The position numbers and the translations under genes are program-made. The notes beneath the pieces were generated by a model. The model was not told the origin of the DNA. It did not search any database and saw only the letters and a list, made by a program, of their open reading frames with translations. 64,000 nt of DNA from Kribbella antiqua (GTDB taxonomy: Bacteria > Actinomycetota > Actinomycetes > Propionibacteriales > Kribbellaceae), in assembly GCF_004345665.1 (NCBI RefSeq), contig NZ_SLWR01000010.1:338804-402803 (forward strand). Reading direction: 5' to 3'. This document shows, piece by piece, positions 7,406-16,144 of the stretch (position 1 is its first letter; every line of letters starts with the position of its first letter).

Positions 7406-8455
7406 GTGAAGGTCGTCGTGATCGGGGCTGGGCAGGCCGGGTTGTCGGCTGCGTATCACCTGGTCCGGCTCGGATTCACGCCGTACGACGAGGTCGTCGT
7501 ACTGGATCGGAATGCGGCGCCTGGGGGTGCGTGGCAGCATCGGTGGGATTCGCTGACGATGCATGACGTGCATGGAATCGCGAATCTGCCGGGGGTGCCG
7601 GTGCCATCGAGCGCTGGGGTGGAACGGGCGAACGAGTTCGTGCCGCGGTACTTCGAGGACTATGAGCAGCGGTTCGGGTTGCCCGTCGTCCGGCCGGTGA
7701 CGGTGGAGACCGTGCGGAAGGTCGACGGGCTGTTCTCGGTGAAGACCGATCACGAGACGTATCTGGCCGAGGCGATCGTGAATGCGACCGGGACGTGGAA
7801 TCGGCCGTTTGTGCCTTGGTATCCGGGGATCGAGACGTTCCGCGGGCGGCAGTTGCATACTGCGGACTATCGCGGGGCGTCAGAGTTCGCAGGGAAGCAT
7901 GTGCTGGTGGTCGGCGGTGGCGCTTCGGCGGTGCAGTTGCTCTCGGAGATCTCCGCGGTCGCGTCGACGACGTGGGTGACGCGGCGGCCGCCGGAGTGGC
8001 GGACTGGTGAGGAGTTCGGGCCGGAGCTCGGGCGGAAGGTCGTCGCCAAGGTCGAGGAACGAGTGCGAGCCGGTCTGCCGCCGCTGAGTGTGGTGAGCGT
8101 GACCGGGCTGCAGCTACGCGAGCAAGAGCGGGACGCCTGGCGGCGTGGGGTGTACTCGCGTCACCCGATGTTCGCGCGGATCACGCCGTACGGCGTCGAG
8201 TGGGCCGACGGCCAATCGCTGGACGTCGACGCGATCCTGTGGGCCACGGGCTTCCGCGCCGACCTCGCCCACTTGGCCCCACTGCACCTCCGCGAGCCCT
8301 CCGGCGGCATCCGCATGGACGGCACCCACACGGTCCTGGAACCCCGGGTCCACCTCGTCGGCTACGGCCCCTCCGCCAGCACCATCGGCGCCAACCGAGC
8401 CGGCTTCACCACCGCCCGCACCCTCCAAACCCTCCTCCACTCCCTCGCTGCCTAA
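7406..8455 (+). CDS. FAD-dependent oxidoreductase / flavin monooxygenase-like
   Basis: A 349-residue flavoprotein. The N-terminal FAD-binding motif is VVVIGAGQAGLSAAYHL; a second dinucleotide-binding motif VLVVGGGASAVQLLSE lies near residue 170 and ATGTW/ATGFRADL are the typical ATG motifs. The layout matches class-B flavin monooxygenase / thioredoxin-reductase-like proteins that hydroxylate small lipophilic compounds with NADPH. GTG 7406, two codons before the FAD motif, is the best start by homology although no strong ribosome binding site is seen; an upstream ATG at 7343 would add 21 atypical residues. Nothing nearby fixes the substrate. 221 bp of unassigned sequence follow. Confidence 0.82.
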   Translation: MKVVVIGAGQAGLSAAYHLVRLGFTPYDEVVVLDRNAAPGGAWQHRWDSLTMHDVHGIANLPGVPVPSSAGVERANEFVPRYFEDYEQRFGLPVVRPVTVETVRKVDGLFSVKTDHETYLAEAIVNATGTWNRPFVPWYPGIETFRGRQLHTADYRGASEFAGKHVLVVGGGASAVQLLSEISAVASTTWVTRRPPEWRTGEEFGPELGRKVVAKVEERVRAGLPPLSVVSVTGLQLREQERDAWRRGVYSRHPMFARITPYGVEWADGQSLDVDAILWATGFRADLAHLAPLHLREPSGGIRMDGTHTVLEPRVHLVGYGPSASTIGANRAGFTTARTLQTLLHSLAA

Positions 8456-8676
8456 CCCCGCAAGCCCCACCACCTGCCGCGCACCCCCTTCACCACCCAA
8501 CCCCCGCACCGGCTCCCGCCGGATTCCTCCGTCCTTATTCCTTCTCCTAAGACGTTGCCGAGGGCATCGGTAGCGGGACGTTTGATCGATGGCGGGATGT
8601 ATGAGGCCATCGGTGAAATAACCCGGCAGCGGGCGGGGGCGCTTGATGCCGAGCGCGGGTAGGCGCGGTGGGGCGC

Positions 8677-9915
8677 TCACGAGGCGGGGGCGGCTGATGG
8701 GGTGGGGGGTGTGGATGGCGTGGGGGTGGACGCTGAGGGGTGTTTGCGGACGACCACCGGGATGAGGGTGCCGGCGGTGAGGAAGATGAGGGCAGTGAGG
8801 AGCCAGCCGGGCCAGCCCCAGGAGATGGCGATGGTAGTGAGCAGCAATGGGGCGGTGAGGTCACCGACCTGGCGGCCCATGGCGTAGGCGCCTTGGTATT
8901 GGCCTTGGGCGCCGGGAGATGCCAGCTCGAAGCTGATGCCCCAGCCGCCTGCAGACTGAAGCATCTCGCCGACCACGTGCACCAACGCGGCGACCAGCAG
9001 GAGCCCGATGGTGATCACGCCCGACGTGACGTCGGTGAGCGCGAGTACGGCGCAAGCCAGCGCCAACGCGAGACCGGCCGGTCGGCCGGCGCGGGCAGCA
9101 CCTGCCAGGTGTTCGGTGCCTCGGGCAACGCGGATCTGGAGGAGGACCACGGCGACGGAGTTCAGTACCATCAGGACCGAGATCAGCCAACGCGGCGCAT
9201 CGGTCGCCGTCGCCACCCAGAGCGGGATCGCGACCTGCGCCATCGCGGCGTGCATGCTGAGTACGCCGTCCAGCGCGACGAACACCAGGAACGGCCGGTC
9301 CCGCAGCGCGGCCAGCGCTGACGGACCAGTTGCCGACGGCACCTTTTCCACTTCCGGCATGCCGAACCGGACCAGCCCGGCTGTGACCAGGAAGGTGGCG
9401 GCGTTCGCGAGGAGCGCGATCACGTACACCTCGCGCCGGTCGACCGCGAGCACGATCCCCGCCAGCCCCATGCCGGCCGCCATTCCGATGTTCGTCACGA
9501 CCCGGAGGATCGCCCGCGTCCGCACTCGCTGGTCAGTCGGTGACAGTCCTGCGATCAAGGCTCCCTTGGCGCCACGCTGCCCGGAGTCCGCGATTGCCGT
9601 GATGCCTGCGATGACGACGTACAACAGGAAGGAGCGGACTTGGGTCAGCGCGGTCATGGTGATCGCCTGGAGGAGCAGGAAGCCGACGTACGTGCGATTC
9701 GGGCCGAAGCGGTCGGCGACGGTGCCGAGTGGGGTGCTGGTCACCAGGCCGATCAGGCCGGCGATCGTCAGGCCGACTCCGACGTGGGCGACGGACAGGC
9801 CGGCCGCCCTGGTCAGGTACAGGGCGCCGATCGCGAAGTAGAGGCCGTTGCCGAAGGTGTTGACCAGTGTCGCGATGATCAGGCGGCGCACTGCGGGCGG
9901 AAGGGATGCTGTCAC
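8677..9915 (-). CDS. MFS transporter
   Basis: A 412-residue major-facilitator protein with twelve predicted helices. The loop after helix 2 has GTVADRFGPNRTYVG, a form of the MFS motif A (G-x3-D-R-x-G-R). The C-terminus is a Pro/Ser/Thr-rich cytoplasmic tail. It is 55 bp downstream of an ArsR-family gene on the same strand and looks like the last gene of the run SnoaL / GyrI-like / ArsR / MFS. Together with a ligand-binding GyrI-like domain and a TetR-controlled promoter upstream this suggests drug or metabolite efflux, inferred from context. Confidence 0.85.
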   Translation of the reverse strand: MTASLPPAVRRLIIATLVNTFGNGLYFAIGALYLTRAAGLSVAHVGVGLTIAGLIGLVTSTPLGTVADRFGPNRTYVGFLLLQAITMTALTQVRSFLLYVVIAGITAIADSGQRGAKGALIAGLSPTDQRVRTRAILRVVTNIGMAAGMGLAGIVLAVDRREVYVIALLANAATFLVTAGLVRFGMPEVEKVPSATGPSALAALRDRPFLVFVALDGVLSMHAAMAQVAIPLWVATATDAPRWLISVLMVLNSVAVVLLQIRVARGTEHLAGAARAGRPAGLALALACAVLALTDVTSGVITIGLLLVAALVHVVGEMLQSAGGWGISFELASPGAQGQYQGAYAMGRQVGDLTAPLLLTTIAISWGWPGWLLTALIFLTAGTLIPVVVRKHPSASTPTPSTPPTPSAAPAS

Positions 9916-9970
9916 ATCCGTCGATCCAACAGCTCGGCCGCTCGTCGACCGGTTGGATTGACGGATTCCG

Positions 9971-11026
9971 TCAGCGCATCACCAGATCGAGGAGATCGGT
10001 GCCAAGGTTGCTCAAGGCATCTTCGTTCAGCCGGTAGGCAACGAAACGACCTTGCCGTTCCGCAGTCACCAGGCCCGCCCGGGTCAGCGCGCGCAGGTGC
10101 CGCGTGACCTGCGTCGGGTGAAGCCCCCACAGCCCGGCGATCTCGCCGGCAGTACGCGGCTCACTCGCCACCGCTCTGCACATCTTTAACCGATCCGTCG
10201 CCGCCAGCGCATCCAGGCGGCTCAGCACCTGCCGCGCCGTCGGTACCGCGTTCCCTCGACCCTCGGCCGGGTAGATGACCGTGAGCGGCTCCCCTGGCAC
10301 CTCGCCCAGGAACAGATGCGGAGCGATGTAGTTGCTGGGGACAAGCAACAGCGACCGCTCGGCCAGGTCGATGCGCTTGTTCTGCACCTTCTGCACCAGC
10401 ACGCTGTCTTTGTCGCGGACCTCGACGGAGCCGTCCAGCGAGCAGAGCATGGCGGAGATCCCGTCGCGAATCGCCAGGTCCCTGTCCTGCCGGCCACGCG
10501 CGGCCAACGCGTCCCGCGACTGTTCCCACACGTCCTGGAACCACTCCGACCAACAGGCGTCGAGCAGGTCGAGGAAACGTCGTACTGGTTCGGCGGGGTC
10601 GGTCAGGAGCGCCTCGACCAGCTCTCCGACCACCGGCCCACGGCTGCGAGCCCACCGTCGTACGGCGTCCGCATCAATCGCCGAGGTCTTCGAGGGACGA
10701 CCACGCATCGGGCGGATCAGATCGGCTGCCAGGTCCTCGGGACTACGCGACCGCAACGCGTCCAGCTCGTCCTGCCAGGATGGCATGCCCGTCGCCGCGC
10801 TGGTCGCGAAGCAGCGGGCTCGGACAGCACGCACGGTCCACGTCCAGTGCGCCAGCTCTTGCCGGAGCGAGTCAGGCAGCCGCACGCTCGCTGCCCACTC
10901 CACACGACCGTGATGACGTGGTTCGGCCAGGACGTGCAGCGCGCAGCCCAGCTCGATCACTGGTGAAGCGACGTGGCGGATCCGCTCAGGGTCAAGCCGG
11001 CTGACACCTGCGAGAACGTTCGGCAC
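9971..11026 (-). CDS. ArsR-family regulator with DUF5937-type N-terminal domain
   Basis: A 351-residue protein whose last 80 residues are an ArsR-type winged helix: the region from AATDRLKMCRAVASEPRTAG through LHPTQVTRHLRALTRAGLV is the helix-turn-helix, followed by the wing with GRFVAYRL. The first 270 residues match the actinobacterial domain usually found ahead of such ArsR modules (DUF5937) and probably sense a ligand. The start at GTG 11024-11026 lies eight bases after the stop of the GyrI-like gene; upstream in-frame sequence overlaps that gene and is not coding. It probably regulates the MFS gene that follows. No metal-binding cysteine pair typical of metal sensors is visible. Confidence 0.82.
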   Translation of the reverse strand: MPNVLAGVSRLDPERIRHVASPVIELGCALHVLAEPRHHGRVEWAASVRLPDSLRQELAHWTWTVRAVRARCFATSAATGMPSWQDELDALRSRSPEDLAADLIRPMRGRPSKTSAIDADAVRRWARSRGPVVGELVEALLTDPAEPVRRFLDLLDACWSEWFQDVWEQSRDALAARGRQDRDLAIRDGISAMLCSLDGSVEVRDKDSVLVQKVQNKRIDLAERSLLLVPSNYIAPHLFLGEVPGEPLTVIYPAEGRGNAVPTARQVLSRLDALAATDRLKMCRAVASEPRTAGEIAGLWGLHPTQVTRHLRALTRAGLVTAERQGRFVAYRLNEDALSNLGTDLLDLVMR

Positions 11027-11034
11027 GGACCTGG

Positions 11035-11508
11035 TCAGTCCTTGAGTTTGAAGAGCAGCTCGGTCTCCCAGTCGTTCATATCCGGAACCTCGCGTGGGTC
11101 GGACTTGTAGACCTCCAGCCGGGCGGCCCACTTGTCGCCCTGGGCATCCCACTCGAGGCCCTGCTCGTCGGCCCAGGCGAGCAGGTCACGGGTGGCGCCG
11201 AGCAGGCCGTCCGGATGGCCGTGGTGCGTCACGCTGGCGTAGCGGCCGGCCGGGAGCACGCCGGTGACGATCTCGCCCTCACCGTGGTGCAGATCGTCGA
11301 CCGGGAACCCGATCTCCATCACCAGACCCGCCTCCATGTCGACTACGTCGTACTTGAAGAACGGCGCGTCGTTCGGCGCGATCTCATGCGCGGCGAGCCA
11401 GCCGATCACCTCGCCCATCCGGTCCGCGAACGCCGCGATCCCGTCCATTGCGACCGTCCCCCGCAACGCGACGTACGGCCGCTCCTCCCGCTTCACGATC
11501 TCCGGCAT
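11035..11508 (-). CDS. GyrI-like small-molecule-binding domain protein
   Basis: A 157-residue stand-alone GyrI-like (SHS2, AraC effector-binding) domain. Characteristic parts are the N-terminal strand VKREERPYVALRGTV, the central VMEIGFPVDD strand and LPAGRYASVTHHGHPDGL. Such proteins bind hydrophobic cationic compounds or, in some families, hydrolyse cyclopropanoid toxins. It sits between the SnoaL-like and ArsR genes on the same strand, eight bases before the latter, suggesting a common transcript dealing with an organic ligand or toxin. ATG 11508 begins MPEIVKREER, a normal family start. Confidence 0.82.
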   Translation of the reverse strand: MPEIVKREERPYVALRGTVAMDGIAAFADRMGEVIGWLAAHEIAPNDAPFFKYDVVDMEAGLVMEIGFPVDDLHHGEGEIVTGVLPAGRYASVTHHGHPDGLLGATRDLLAWADEQGLEWDAQGDKWAARLEVYKSDPREVPDMNDWETELLFKLKD

Positions 11509-11538
11509 GCCACGTCCTCTCCAGCTCGGCCTCTCAGG

Positions 11539-11934
11539 TCAACTTAACGCCTGGCGGATGGCGTAGGTGTCCTGGTACTCCCGCCAGGCGGCGATCCGCC
11601 CGTCCCGGACCCGCAGCACCCCGATGAAACGCGCCGTGGACCGCTGACCGGTTGGCTCCACAACACCACCCAACTCGTACTCGACGACTGCGACCTCTGG
11701 ATCCAGCGTCTCGTGCACGGCCAGCTTGGTGAACCGGTCGAGCCGCACCGGGAACTGTGCGCGACTGGGCAGCGCGAACGCCAGCCACTCCTCCCGCCCG
11801 ACCCACCGCTGTGGACCGCCCGCCGCGAACGGCGCCTCGATCACCGCGTCGTCGGCGAGCAACTCGTCCCACGCTCCCGGCTCACCGGTCCAGCTCGCAC
11901 CCATCCGGTCGATCACCGCGCCAAGCTCGGACAT
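11539..11934 (-). CDS. SnoaL-like / NTF2-fold protein
   Basis: A 131-residue single NTF2-like domain: an N-terminal helix with ELLADDAVIEAPF and the strands VAVVEYELGGVV and GVLRVRDGRIAAWREY are typical of SnoaL/ketosteroid-isomerase-like proteins. ATG 11934 has GGAGG eight bases upstream, so the longer reading frame to 11961 is not used. It is the first gene behind a TTGAAA-N17-TATAGT promoter that carries TetR-type operators, divergent from the tetR gene. Enzymatic activity is unknown for most of this superfamily. Confidence 0.8.
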   Translation of the reverse strand: MSELGAVIDRMGASWTGEPGAWDELLADDAVIEAPFAAGGPQRWVGREEWLAFALPSRAQFPVRLDRFTKLAVHETLDPEVAVVEYELGGVVEPTGQRSTARFIGVLRVRDGRIAAWREYQDTYAIRQALS

Positions 11935-11950
11935 GACACACCTCCAAAGA

Positions 11951-12004
11951 TGAGTCTCCACTCAGGTTGCGATCGACTATAGTGAGTGGCCACTCAGGTT
12001 TCAA
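11951..12004 (-). promoter_or_regulatory. Housekeeping-type promoter with two TetR-type operators
   Basis: On the minus strand TTGAAA (11999-12004) and TATAGT (11976-11981) are 17 bp apart, close to the ideal HrdB/sigma-70 promoter. Two copies of TGAGT-N4-ACTCA lie here: 11983-11996 (a perfect 14-bp palindrome with GGCC in the middle), inside the promoter spacer, and 11951-11964, just past the transcription start. Their 32-bp spacing is three helical turns. The site drives the SnoaL gene and lies ahead of the divergent tetR gene, so both are likely repressed by the TetR product. Confidence 0.75.
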
Positions 12005-12022
12005 ATCCGATCGGAGGTGGCC

Positions 12023-12544
12023 GTGTCACCGGAACTGCGCGCCGACGCCCAGCGCAACCGGGCCGCGATCCTGGCCGCCGCGTCGGAGACCTTCGCCGAG
12101 CACGGTCCGAAGGCGACCACCGAGCAGGTGGCAATCCGGGCCGGCGTCGCGGTCGGGACGGTGTTCCGTCACTTCCCGACGAAGCAGGCGTTGCTGGTCG
12201 CGATCATGAAGGAGTCGCTGCATCGGTTGATCGCGAAGGCGGCCGAGTCGACCTTGTTCGACTTCATGACCGAGATCGTCGACGAGGCCGTCCGGACCCA
12301 GACCGTCGTCGCCGCGTTCACCGGTCCCCAACTCGACATCCGCGACGCGTTGATGGGTTTGACCGAGGAGATGCGCCGGTTGCTCGAGCAGGCGAAGGAC
12401 GCCGGCGAGGTGCGTTCCGCCGTACAGGTGGACGAAGTGATGGCGTTGCTGACGGCCGCGGCGCAGGCCGCGCAACAAGGCGGCTGGTCGGTCGACCTGC
12501 GGCGGCGGACGCTAGCGATCATCTTCAAAGGCCTCGCCCCGTAA
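12023..12544 (+). CDS. TetR-family transcriptional regulator
   Basis: A 173-residue TetR regulator. The N-terminal helix-turn-helix reads ILAAASETFAEHGPKATTEQ then VAIRAGVAVGTVFRHFPTKQ, a textbook TetR signature; the rest is an all-helical ligand domain. GTG 12023 is preferred over GTG 12017 because GGAGG at 12012-12016 then has proper spacing. It is divergent from the SnoaL / GyrI-like / ArsR / MFS run, and two TGAGT-N4-ACTCA operators lie between, so autoregulation and repression of that run are likely. The ligand is unknown. Confidence 0.9.
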   Translation: MSPELRADAQRNRAAILAAASETFAEHGPKATTEQVAIRAGVAVGTVFRHFPTKQALLVAIMKESLHRLIAKAAESTLFDFMTEIVDEAVRTQTVVAAFTGPQLDIRDALMGLTEEMRRLLEQAKDAGEVRSAVQVDEVMALLTAAAQAAQQGGWSVDLRRRTLAIIFKGLAP

Positions 12545-12599
12545 GGGCTCTTGCCGTCGTTCGTCCAGGAGCGTGTACTGATTCCTGGGGGTGGTCGCG

Positions 12600-13895
12600 A
12601 TGCTCAAAGTCGCACTCAAGATTGTCAGTACGGCGCTTGCCGTGATGCTCGTCGGGCCTTCGATGCAGGCTTTCGCGTTGCCGACGACGCCGTTGACTTA
12701 TCCGGCTGGAAGCACGGCGACTCGGTTCACCGGGTTTGCGTTCGATACGTGTACGGCGCCTACCGTCGCGCAGCTGACGGCGTGGAAAGCCTCGCCGTAC
12801 AAGGCGATCGGGATCTATGTCGGTGGCCCCAACCGGACCTGTGCGCAGCCGCAGCTGACGGCTGGCTGGGTCACGACGGTGACCAAGATGGGCTGGCGGC
12901 TGATCCCCATCTACATGGGCCGGCAGGCGCCGTGCACCTTCCGGCCGAACGCTGTGAAGATGTCGACAACCGCTCCCGGCAACGACGCGGTGCGCGACGT
13001 GGCGGATGCCGTCGCCAAGGCGAAGGCACTGGGTCTGCTGGCCGGCAGCGCCATCTACGGCGACATGGAGCACTACGACGCGACCAACAGCACGTGCCGT
13101 TCCGCCGTACTGCGCTATCTGTCGTTGTGGACCAGTGAGCTGCACCGGCAGTCGTACCTGTCCGGCGTCTACGCACACCAGAACTCCGGCGCGCCGCACC
13201 TCGCGTCGGTCTACAACTCCGCCTCCTACGCGCGGCCCGACGCACTCTGGATCGCTCGCTGGGACCTCAACAGCTCGCTCACCGGCTGGCCGACCGTACC
13301 CAACTCCTATTGGGCGATCGGCCAGCGCGGCAAGCAGTACCGCGGCGACCACAACGAGACGTACGGCGGAGTGACGCTGAACATCGACAGCGACAGGTTC
13401 GACGCCCCGGTCGCGACGGTCCGGTACCTCTACACGGCGTTGGCGACCCTGAACGCCCGGACTACTCCGTCGGCGGTCTACCCGGTCGTCGTGTCGTACC
13501 CGAGGGGCACAGTGGTCAGCGTGGTCTGCCAGACGTGGGGTCCCAAGGTCGGGACCACCACGGTGTGGAACCGGCTGATCAACGGGAGTTATGTCTCCGA
13601 CTACTACGTCGACACCCCGTCCAACACGACGTACAGCCCTCTGATCCCCAAGTGCGTCTATCCCTTCCAGACAACGGTGAATGGCCTGTCCCGCCGCAGC
13701 GGTCCTGGTACGGCGTACTCCGTCGTCGGCTCGATGCCGATCGGCTCGCTGGCCTGGATCGTCTGCCAGCTGGCCGGCACCAAGGTCGGTACGACGTCGG
13801 TCTGGAACCGCTTGATCGACAGCACCTACGTCACGGACTACTACGTCGCCACGGCGAGCAACACCACGTACACCGCGCCGATCAGACGCTGTTAG
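12600..13895 (+). CDS. Secreted DUF1906 (glycoside-hydrolase-like) protein with duplicated C-terminal SH3-like repeats
   Basis: A 431-residue exported protein: a signal peptide (first 27-28 residues, hydrophobic core ending at AFA) is followed by a DUF1906/Rv2525c-like TIM-barrel domain (about residues 40-275), recognisable from GFAFDTCTAPT, YKAIGIYVGG and GWRLIPIYMGRQ. The C-terminus is a tandem pair of SH3-like repeats, each with TTxVWNRLI and a VxDYYV motif and ending in a Cys. ATG 12600 has GGGGGTGG about eight bases upstream. Rv2525c-type proteins are linked to cell-wall peptidoglycan or glycan turnover, but enzymatic activity is not established for this branch. Its TAG overlaps the stop of the convergent serine-hydrolase gene by 3 bp. 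Confidence 0.83.
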   Translation: MLKVALKIVSTALAVMLVGPSMQAFALPTTPLTYPAGSTATRFTGFAFDTCTAPTVAQLTAWKASPYKAIGIYVGGPNRTCAQPQLTAGWVTTVTKMGWRLIPIYMGRQAPCTFRPNAVKMSTTAPGNDAVRDVADAVAKAKALGLLAGSAIYGDMEHYDATNSTCRSAVLRYLSLWTSELHRQSYLSGVYAHQNSGAPHLASVYNSASYARPDALWIARWDLNSSLTGWPTVPNSYWAIGQRGKQYRGDHNETYGGVTLNIDSDRFDAPVATVRYLYTALATLNARTTPSAVYPVVVSYPRGTVVSVVCQTWGPKVGTTTVWNRLINGSYVSDYYVDTPSNTTYSPLIPKCVYPFQTTVNGLSRRSGPGTAYSVVGSMPIGSLAWIVCQLAGTKVGTTSVWNRLIDSTYVTDYYVATASNTTYTAPIRRC

Positions 13896-15157
13896 GAGAA
13901 GTACTTCGAGAAGTAGTCGTGAGTCGGCCAGGCCTTCACACCGTTGGCCGCGGTCCACATCGCCGCGTCGATGTCGCCGTACGACTTCCCGCTGGCGTCG
14001 TCGCGCCGGTTGAACAGAGTCGCCCAGCTCATCCCACCGGAGGTCCGCACCAGCATGGTGGAGGTGCCGGGCAGGCTGCCGGTGTGCCACGTGTTGCGCC
14101 CGGTGCCGCCCGACACCGGCCGCACCTGCCAGCCGAGGCCGTAGTACCAGCCGTTGCTGATGCCGGTCTCGGGCTTCGCCCAGATGGCGTTCAGCGAGGT
14201 CGTGTTCAGCACGCTGGAGCCGGCGTCGAACATCTTCGCCCACTTGACCAGGTCCGGAGCGCTGGCGATCCAGCCACCGTTGGCGTCGTGGATCCCCATG
14301 CTGAACGTGCCGTACGGCGCTTTCACGGTGGCGCCGGTGTTGTTGAGCACGGTCTTGCCGGTGTACTGCGACTCGTACGACATCTCACCGGTGTGCTTGG
14401 AGATGCTCCAGCCGAGCGCCATCCGCTTGATCTTCAGCGGGGTCAGCAGCTTCTGCTGCACGTACGTCGCGTAGCTCAGGCCGGACACCTTCTCGATCAC
14501 CCGGCCGGCCAGCAGGTAGCCGAAGTTGGAGTAGGCGACCTTCGTGCCCGGCGCGTAGTTGGGCTTCCGGCCCGCCTGGAACCTGATCACATCGGCGTGC
14601 TTGAGCTCCATCGGCACGCCGAGTGCCTTCGAGATGGTGGCGTCCATGAACTCCGGGTCGCCGGACAGACTGCTGTCCCATCCGCCGAGGTGCTGCAGCA
14701 GCCGCTTGATCGTGATCGCCGACCAGCGCGTGTCCCGGGTCTGGCCGGCCGGCGGCGTGATCGTGAGGATCTTGGTGACCGGCGTGGACAGGCTCAGCTT
14801 GCCGTCCTGCACGAGCTTCATGATCGCCGCCGCGGTGATCGACTTCGACAGGCTCGCGACCCGGAACAGCGAGGTCGGCTGGACCGTCAGCGTGTCGACG
14901 GTGCTGTAGCCGCGGGCAAGCACCAGCCGGCCCTTGTAGGTGACCGCCAGCTGCCCGGCCGAGATCCCGCGTGCCTGCATGAACGACTTCATCTGGTTGT
15001 CGAAGCCGGCCAGCGCGGATACCGCGGTGCCGGTCGTCTTCCAGGTCGCGGCCGCATCGGCGGACCGGCTCAGGGTCGTTCCAACGCCGGTCCCGACGGC
15101 GGCGACCGCCCCGGTCGCGACAGCAAGCTTGCCGAGGTTCCGGCGGGTCATCTCCAC
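13892..15157 (-). CDS. Tat-exported serine hydrolase, beta-lactamase/DD-peptidase fold
   Basis: A 421-residue penicillin-binding-protein-like hydrolase (PF00144). The active-site serine motif is SLSK (Ser102, Lys105), the second element is YSNFGY, and HTGSLPG replaces the KTG triad as in many class-C-like esterases. The N-terminus has a twin-arginine signal: TRRNLGKLAVATGAVAAVG. GTG 15157 has AAGGAG nine bases upstream; the frame extending to 15199 is not needed. Such proteins are D-aminopeptidases, esterases or peptidoglycan carboxypeptidases; I see nothing that makes it a resistance beta-lactamase. It is convergent with the DUF1906 gene. Confidence 0.85.
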   Translation of the reverse strand: MEMTRRNLGKLAVATGAVAAVGTGVGTTLSRSADAAATWKTTGTAVSALAGFDNQMKSFMQARGISAGQLAVTYKGRLVLARGYSTVDTLTVQPTSLFRVASLSKSITAAAIMKLVQDGKLSLSTPVTKILTITPPAGQTRDTRWSAITIKRLLQHLGGWDSSLSGDPEFMDATISKALGVPMELKHADVIRFQAGRKPNYAPGTKVAYSNFGYLLAGRVIEKVSGLSYATYVQQKLLTPLKIKRMALGWSISKHTGEMSYESQYTGKTVLNNTGATVKAPYGTFSMGIHDANGGWIASAPDLVKWAKMFDAGSSVLNTTSLNAIWAKPETGISNGWYYGLGWQVRPVSGGTGRNTWHTGSLPGTSTMLVRTSGGMSWATLFNRRDDASGKSYGDIDAAMWTAANGVKAWPTHDYFSKYFS

Positions 15158-15239
15158 GGACGTGATCTCCTTCGTAGGCAGCACTGCGGAGTGTGTCACC
15201 GCAACGGTTCATCGACCGCCGATGCGGATGAGATCACAG

Positions 15240-15614
15240 TCACTGCGCCCACGGCGGCTGCACCTTGGTGCCGTCGGCCATCGTCCCGGTGAAGCCCGCG
15301 GTGATGGCGACGTACAACTCGGCTTTCTCCTCGCCGAGGTTGGCCAGCGCGATGGGCTCACCGGCCGGTACGACGACCGCGTCGCCCGGACCGAGCTTGT
15401 CGCCGTCCGGCGTGATCTGGACTGTCCCGGTGAGCACCATGAACACCTCGTCCCGGTCGATCGTGTGCGACTCGCCGCCGCCCACTCCCGGATCGACTGT
15501 GAGCTTCCACGTGCACAGACCGGCGGACCCGCGGCTCGGCGCCGCCAGCCCGGTGAACTCGACGCCGGGCGCCAGCTGGAACCTCGGAGCCTCGTCGGCG
15601 TGAATGACGTACAT
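15240..15614 (-). CDS. Small cupin-domain protein
   Basis: A 124-residue cupin with metal-binding motif 1 in GGGESHTIDRDEVFMVLTG and motif 2 around GDAVVVPAGEPIALAN. The first motif keeps only one clear His plus the Glu, so metal binding is uncertain. ATG 15614 has GGGGGAAGG directly upstream. It is transcribed divergently from a MarR gene, and a long inverted repeat fills the gap, so it is very likely the MarR target. Function unknown. Confidence 0.8.
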   Translation of the reverse strand: MYVIHADEAPRFQLAPGVEFTGLAAPSRGSAGLCTWKLTVDPGVGGGESHTIDRDEVFMVLTGTVQITPDGDKLGPGDAVVVPAGEPIALANLGEEKAELYVAITAGFTGTMADGTKVQPPWAQ

Positions 15615-15632
15615 GCCTTCCCCCTTTGATGA

Positions 15633-15670
15633 GATAGTCAAGCTGACTTGACCAAGCCAGCTTGACTATC
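15633..15670. promoter_or_regulatory. Long inverted repeat, probable MarR operator
   Basis: Perfect 13-bp arms GATAGTCAAGCTG (15633-15645) and CAGCTTGACTATC (15658-15670) with a 12-bp centre. Inside, two CAAG-N4-CTTG palindromes lie side by side (15639-15650 and 15654-15665), suggesting two regulator dimers. The repeat fills the gap between the divergent cupin and MarR genes and ends one base before the MarR ATG. Confidence 0.7.
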
Positions 15671-16144
15671 ATGGAGGACATGACGCGATCCGGCAAGCCT
15701 GATTTCGGGATTCTGTTGTTGCTGGCGGACCAGGAGTTCGTCCGCGCGCTGCGGGCCGCCACGGCCGAGCAGGGGTACGACGACCAGGGCCGGACGGACG
15801 GCTTCGTCCTGCGCACGCTCAGCGCCGGCCCGACCACCATCAGCGGCCTCGCCGAGCGGCTGGAGATCACCAAACAAGGTGCGAGCCAGATCGTCGACGA
15901 CATGGAACGCCGCGGTTACGTCGAACGCCGCCTCGACCCCTCCGACGCCCGCGCCCGGCTGCTCCACCTCACCTCACGCGGCGAGGCCGCACTCGCCGCC
16001 GCCCGTCGCTTCCACCAGTCCTACGAGCGCAGACTCCGCCGTGAGTACGGCGACGAGGCCATCGACGCCATGCGCGCCGTACTGACGGGAATGGCCGGCG
16101 AAGCGCAGGTGGACAACCCGCACTTCAGGGCCTTGATGTTCTAG
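15671..16144 (+). CDS. MarR-family transcriptional regulator
   Basis: A 157-residue MarR protein. The helix-turn-helix region contains TISGLAERLEITKQGASQIV, followed by the wing RRLDPSDARARLLHLT. ATG 15671 is preferred over ATG 15680 because the only ribosome binding site, GGAGG, would be just two bases from the latter; a leaderless start at 15671 is plausible. The operator immediately upstream would place the repressor across its own start. The stop overlaps the convergent helY stop by 2 bp. Confidence 0.85.
   Translation: MEDMTRSGKPDFGILLLLADQEFVRALRAATAEQGYDDQGRTDGFVLRTLSAGPTTISGLAERLEITKQGASQIVDDMERRGYVERRLDPSDARARLLHLTSRGEAALAAARRFHQSYERRLRREYGDEAIDAMRAVLTGMAGEAQVDNPHFRALMF

Noticed and set aside
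8456..8676. Gap after the FAD monooxygenase
   Set aside because: Searched both strands for a gene or RNA; only a weak minus-strand frame without start or motif.
13892..15157. Beta-lactamase resistance gene
   Set aside because: It has the esterase/DD-peptidase-like HTG motif and a Tat signal; nothing specific to resistance.
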